From NCBI GenBank assembly GCA_964426355.1, contig CAYRRA010000009.1, positions 1 through 44,659 of the forward strand: a stretch of DNA of 44,659 nucleotides, in the 5' to 3' direction. The notes beneath the pieces were generated by a model, which worked only from the letters and a program-made list of their open reading frames with translations, was not told the DNA's origin and did no database searches. The translations under genes were made by a program, and so were the position numbers. The first letter of the stretch is position 1, and each line of letters opens with the position of its first letter. Shown piece by piece: positions 41,401 to 44,659 of the stretch. Source of the DNA: JAJFTV01 sp964426355 (lineage in GTDB: Bacteria; Chloroflexota; Anaerolineae; Anaerolineales; Anaerolineaceae).

Positions 41401-41584
41401 AAACGAGCATACAGCTAAACCGGTGAACCCATCACCGCACACAAAACCACAGATGCTCTTCTCACTACTTTTCCCTTAACCACCACTGGTCACCAGTCCA
41501 AAAGCAAAATCATTAAAGCAAAATGTGAATTTTTGGTCAGGGCAGTGTTTTTCATTTTAATCTAATGAGTCACAACGATTATAT
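41401..41584. other. Intergenic stretch before the dehydrogenase operon
   Basis: No gene is seen. The right end becomes AT-rich toward the operon promoter. Confidence 0.4.
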
Positions 41585-41593
41585 TGCTATAAT
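41585..41593 (+). promoter_or_regulatory. Extended -10 promoter of the 2-oxoacid dehydrogenase operon
   Basis: TGC followed by a perfect TATAAT (41588-41593) forms an extended -10. No strong -35 is visible, as expected for this class. The leader would be about 120 nt. Confidence 0.55.
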
Positions 41594-41717
41594 TTGGATA
41601 ATATTTATAATATTATTAATGAATATGTGAAAATCAGGGAGAAATTTCAAGTAAAAACGCCGTTCTGAACCCCAATATCCCTCAGCTTGAGAACCGTGAA
41701 ATGCAAAGGAGACCCAA

Positions 41718-42821
41718 ATGCCAAAATACAAAATTAAAATACCAAGCCATATCGATTACCTGTCGATACTGGATGAACACGGAAACCTGGATAAAGATTT
41801 AGACCCCCATATCCCGGATGATGAAGTGATGCGCATCCATAAAGCCATGTTGCTGGGAAGGCGATTGGACGAGCGTATGCTCAATTTACAACGTCAGGGA
41901 AGAATAGGGACGTTCGCTCCGTTGCGTGGGCAGGAAGCCTCACAAATTGGTCCTGTCGCAGCGCTGCGCAAAGACGATTGGCTGGTGCCCGCCTTCCGTG
42001 AACATGCCGCCCTGGTGATGCGTGGCGTCCCGATCGAAAAAATACTGCTGGTCTACGGTGGTTTTTACCAGGGCAATCAAATGAATGAAGAGTTGTACAC
42101 ACTGCCAGTCGCAGTACCGGTCGGTACCCAACCATTGCATGCCGTTGGGCTGGCATATTCGATTAAATACCGCAAAGAGGACCGGGCAGCGCTCGTGTTC
42201 TTTGGCGAAGGCGCTACATCCGAGGGCGATTTTCATGAAGCGATGAATTTCGCATCGGTTTACCAGGTTCCGGTAGTTTTTGTCTGCCAGAATAACCATT
42301 ATGCCATTTCAATCCCGCGCGAAAGCCAGACCGGTTCAGAAACCATCGCACAAAAGGCGGTGGCGTACGGGATGCCCGGCATCCAGGTGGACGGCAACGA
42401 CTTCATGGCGACCTATGCCGCAACTAAAGAAGCGTTGGAGCGCGCCCGTACTGGCGGCGGACCTACGTTGATCGAAAACGTGACCTACCGGCTTTCGGTA
42501 CATACCACATCCGACGACCCCAAACGGTATCGCCCAGAGGAAGAGGTTGAACAATGGGAAAACTGCGATCCCATTCCCCGCATCCAGAATTTTCTGATGA
42601 CAAAAGGGTTGATGGATGATGAAAAAATACTTGCCCTCGAAGAAGAAATTAAGAACGAAATCCAGGCAGGGGTAGACCGATATGAAGCGCTGACAAAATC
42701 GCTCGCAGACGATCACCTGAGCATGTTTGACCACTTGTACGCGAGTATGCCCAAGAACCTGGAAGAACAAAAAGAGGAACTGATCGCGGAGCTGTCTGCA
42801 GTCAAAGGAAATGGAGGTTAA
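41718..42821 (+). CDS. pdhA: Pyruvate (or branched-chain 2-oxoacid) dehydrogenase E1 component, alpha subunit
   Basis: Thiamine-diphosphate-dependent decarboxylase subunit, 367 residues. Typical features are L-R-G-Q-E-A-S-Q-I-G, A-F-R-E-H and the cofactor motif F-F-G-E-G-A-T-S-E-G-D-F-H-E-A-M-N-F-A through C-Q-N-N. The first part of that motif is usually GDG; here it is GEG. A phosphorylation-loop-like R-L-S-V-H-T-T-S-D-D-P follows. AAAGGAG lies 6 bp before the ATG. E1 beta starts 2 bp after the stop. The E1-alpha/beta heterotetramer decarboxylates the 2-oxoacid and acetylates the lipoyl group of E2. Pyruvate and branched-chain acids cannot be separated by eye. Confidence 0.9.
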   Translation: MPKYKIKIPSHIDYLSILDEHGNLDKDLDPHIPDDEVMRIHKAMLLGRRLDERMLNLQRQGRIGTFAPLRGQEASQIGPVAALRKDDWLVPAFREHAALVMRGVPIEKILLVYGGFYQGNQMNEELYTLPVAVPVGTQPLHAVGLAYSIKYRKEDRAALVFFGEGATSEGDFHEAMNFASVYQVPVVFVCQNNHYAISIPRESQTGSETIAQKAVAYGMPGIQVDGNDFMATYAATKEALERARTGGGPTLIENVTYRLSVHTTSDDPKRYRPEEEVEQWENCDPIPRIQNFLMTKGLMDDEKILALEEEIKNEIQAGVDRYEALTKSLADDHLSMFDHLYASMPKNLEEQKEELIAELSAVKGNGG

Positions 42822-42823
42822 AC

Positions 42824-43804
42824 ATGGCTAAACTAACCATGGTCGAAGCGCTCAACCTGGCACTGAAACAGGAAATGGAAAAAGATGACCGCGTGATTGT
42901 GCTGGGTGAAGACGTGGGTGTAGATGGCGGGGTTTTTCGCGTCACAGATGGGCTTTATAACCAGTTCGGTGCCGAGCGAGTGATGGACACCCCCCTGGCG
43001 GAAGCGGGTATTGTCGGTTTTTCTGTTGGCATGGCAATTGCCGGATTGAGACCGGTGGCAGAGATGCAGTTCTCTGGTTTCTCGTACCTTGCCATGCATC
43101 AAATCGAATCGCACACCGCACGCATGCGCTGGCGCACACGCGGCGGGTATACCATCCCGATGGTCATCCGTATGCCCTACGGAGCCGGCATCCGGGCATT
43201 GGAACATCATTCGGAAAGCCGCGAGGCTTATTACACTCACACACCCGGGCTTAAAGTGGTCATCCCATCCGGACCGCGCAACGCACGCTCTTTGTTAGTA
43301 AGCGCTATGCGTGACCCCGACCCGGTCATTTTTTATGAACCCAAAGCAGTTTACCGTGCTTTTCGTGAGGAAGTTCCGGAACAAGAAGAGACAAAAGAAA
43401 TTGGCAAGGCGGAGATTGTCCGCCCTGGTGAAGACCTGACGATGATTGCATACGGCGCTATGATGCGCCCCACCCTTGAAGCAGCAGAAAAACTGCACGA
43501 TGAAGACGGAGTTAATGCGGAAGTAATTGACTTACTGACGATTTCCCCATTGGATCATCAGACGTTCATCCAATCGGTCAACAAGACCGGCAGAGTGCTG
43601 ATTATCCACGAAGCACATCGTAGTTTTGGACCAGGTGCTGAGGTTGCTGCACGAATCATCGAGAAATCTTTCTGGTTCCTGGAAGCCCCAATTCGCCGTG
43701 TGACCGGTTTTGACACCATCGTCCCGCTGTTTGCCTACGAAAAAGCCTATTTGCCGGGGGTACAGCGCATCCTCAGCGCAGCACGAGAAACCCTGGCAGT
43801 ATGA
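42824..43804 (+). CDS. pdhB: Pyruvate (or branched-chain 2-oxoacid) dehydrogenase E1 component, beta subunit
   Basis: Partner of the alpha subunit, 326 residues, the usual length. Family segments visible include V-L-G-E-D-V-G-V-D-G-G-V-F-R, D-T-P-L-A-E-A-G-I-V-G, G-L-R-P-V-A-E-M-Q-F and H-H-S-E-S-R-E-A. The C-terminal transketolase part has V-I-D-L-L-T-I-S-P-L-D and E-A-H-R-S-F-G-P-G-A-E. GGAGG lies 6 bp before the ATG. The stop is 13 bp before the E2 gene. Confidence 0.92.
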   Translation: MAKLTMVEALNLALKQEMEKDDRVIVLGEDVGVDGGVFRVTDGLYNQFGAERVMDTPLAEAGIVGFSVGMAIAGLRPVAEMQFSGFSYLAMHQIESHTARMRWRTRGGYTIPMVIRMPYGAGIRALEHHSESREAYYTHTPGLKVVIPSGPRNARSLLVSAMRDPDPVIFYEPKAVYRAFREEVPEQEETKEIGKAEIVRPGEDLTMIAYGAMMRPTLEAAEKLHDEDGVNAEVIDLLTISPLDHQTFIQSVNKTGRVLIIHEAHRSFGPGAEVAARIIEKSFWFLEAPIRRVTGFDTIVPLFAYEKAYLPGVQRILSAARETLAV

Positions 43805-43817
43805 AAGAAGGTGAATG

Positions 43818-44659
43818 ATGTTGAAAAATTTTGAACTTCCCGATTTGGGTGAAGGTCTGCACGAAGCCGAAATCACCGAAGTATTGGTCTCAAAAGGAGC
43901 AAGCGTTTCCGAAGGGGATCTGATTTTGATGGTTGAAACCGATAAGGCTGCCGTTGAAATTCCCTCTCCTTATACCGGTGTAATCACAGAAATCCATGTG
44001 CAGCCGGGGCAACGCGTGGAAGTAGGCAGCGTTTTAATCTCTTTCGAAACAGCAGGCGAAGAGCAAACCCGTCCGCAGCCTGTAGAAAAAGAGGTTACCC
44101 CGGTAAAACAAAAACCGGTTGTGGAGAAGCAAATGCCAACAGCAGCACCTGTTGCTAACATCACGCAGCAGGGACCGGTTGCAGCAGCCCCTTCTACCCG
44201 GCGCCTGGCGCGTGAGTTGGGTATCAATATCAAACTCGTCCAGGGCAGTGGTCCTGGAAGGCGTATCACAGATGAAGATGTTCACCAGTTCGCGGCGGGA
44301 AAGACCCCCCCTCCAACAACCCAAAAGCCCACAACCGCGTCTACTGCGCCCGTTTCTACCGCGCCTGCTTTGACTGCCTCTACCGGTGGAACAGAGGTGA
44401 GCCTACCCGCATTGATTTCATCGGACGACCTGGCGCTTCCGGATTTTTCCACGTGGGGTGAAACGGAACGTCTTCCCCTCAAATCCATTCGCAGGGCAGT
44501 TGCCCGCCGCATGGCGCTTTCCTGGGCTCAAATTCCACATGTCAGCCACCATGATGTCGTTGACATCACCGAACTGGAGAACCTGCGGAAAAACCTCAAA
44601 AATGTGCCAGAAGGTGAAAACCTGACCCTGACTGCAATCGCCGTCAAAGCAGTGGTAGC
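43818..44659 (+). CDS. pdhC: Dihydrolipoamide acyltransferase (E2) component, partial at window end
   Basis: Open to the window edge with no stop; 280 codons are visible. ATG 43818 is chosen because AGAAGG lies 6 bp upstream (ATG 43815 also possible). The order is: one lipoyl domain (D-L-G-E-G-L-H-E-A-E, lipoyl Lys in E-T-D-K-A-A-V-E-I, about residues 1-77), a Pro/Ala/Thr linker, a peripheral-subunit-binding domain (S-T-R-R-L-A-R-E-L-G and G-P-G-R-R-I-T-D-E-D, about 122-155), a second Thr/Pro/Ala linker, and the start of the acyltransferase domain (I-R-R-A-V-A-R-R-M, P-H-V-S-H-H-D). E2 transfers the acyl group to CoA and forms the complex core. E3 may follow outside the window. Confidence 0.93.
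   Translation, partial: MLKNFELPDLGEGLHEAEITEVLVSKGASVSEGDLILMVETDKAAVEIPSPYTGVITEIHVQPGQRVEVGSVLISFETAGEEQTRPQPVEKEVTPVKQKPVVEKQMPTAAPVANITQQGPVAAAPSTRRLARELGINIKLVQGSGPGRRITDEDVHQFAAGKTPPPTTQKPTTASTAPVSTAPALTASTGGTEVSLPALISSDDLALPDFSTWGETERLPLKSIRRAVARRMALSWAQIPHVSHHDVVDITELENLRKNLKNVPEGENLTLTAIAVKAVV

Noticed and set aside
1..44659. CRISPR arrays, insertion sequences, attachment sites or prophage genes
   Set aside because: No regularly spaced repeats, transposase, integrase or phage structural genes were found on either strand.

Overview
The window looks like a chromosomal segment from a member of the Chloroflexota, most probably the Anaerolineae. This is inferred from gene content and was not tested by a search. 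Supporting features are Thr/Pro-rich lipoproteins with SH3-like and Fn3-like ends, a MalT/SARP-type giant regulator, a DUF5317-like protein, Tat-exported lipoprotein flavoenzymes, an FmdE-like protein and abundant lipobox proteins with no outer-membrane proteins. I see no rRNA, tRNA, CRISPR array, insertion sequence or prophage.

Region 1 (1-6.9 kb) is a carbohydrate utilisation operon. A consensus promoter overlaps a LacI-type operator, followed by a sugar-binding lipoprotein, two permeases, a uridine-kinase-like P-loop kinase, a GH13_18 (sucrose-phosphorylase family) enzyme and a CE7 acetyl esterase. Imported alpha-glucosides would be split by phosphate to glucose-1-phosphate, the other product may be phosphorylated, and acetyl groups removed.

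Region 2 (7.0-22.0 kb) begins with an unrecognised 969-residue protein on the minus strand, preceded by a leader that contains an intrinsic terminator. Then come a Tat-exported Old-Yellow-Enzyme-like oxidoreductase, a CPBP protease, a leucine-rich-repeat lipoprotein, and an autoregulated YtrA-type ABC operon. Last is a Tat-exported fumarate-reductase-like flavoprotein divergent from a membrane-embedded LuxR regulator. Two matching dyads lie in the space between these last two.

Region 3 (22.3-27.2 kb) holds a TetR regulator with an isoprenylcysteine-methyltransferase-like protein, an FmdE-like protein, a YkgJ-like cysteine-cluster protein and two tandem paralogous lipoproteins. Region 4 (27.3-32.7 kb) is a minus-strand operon: ABC ATPase, FtsX-type permease, histidine kinase and response regulator.

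Region 5 (33.1-38.6 kb) is the most unusual part. A 1076-residue STAND ATPase/TPR/SARP regulator precedes a 43-codon hydrophobic, Gly-rich peptide gene with a good ribosome binding site. After it come a DUF5317-like membrane protein, a 104-residue protein resembling NHLP/Os1348-clan precursor-like proteins, and an HD-GYP protein cut by one in-frame amber codon. I propose it as a candidate peptide-sensing module; this is inference.

Region 6 (39.0-44.7 kb) has an orphan chemoreceptor, then pyruvate (or branched-chain 2-oxoacid) dehydrogenase E1 alpha, E1 beta and the start of E2, which runs off the window.
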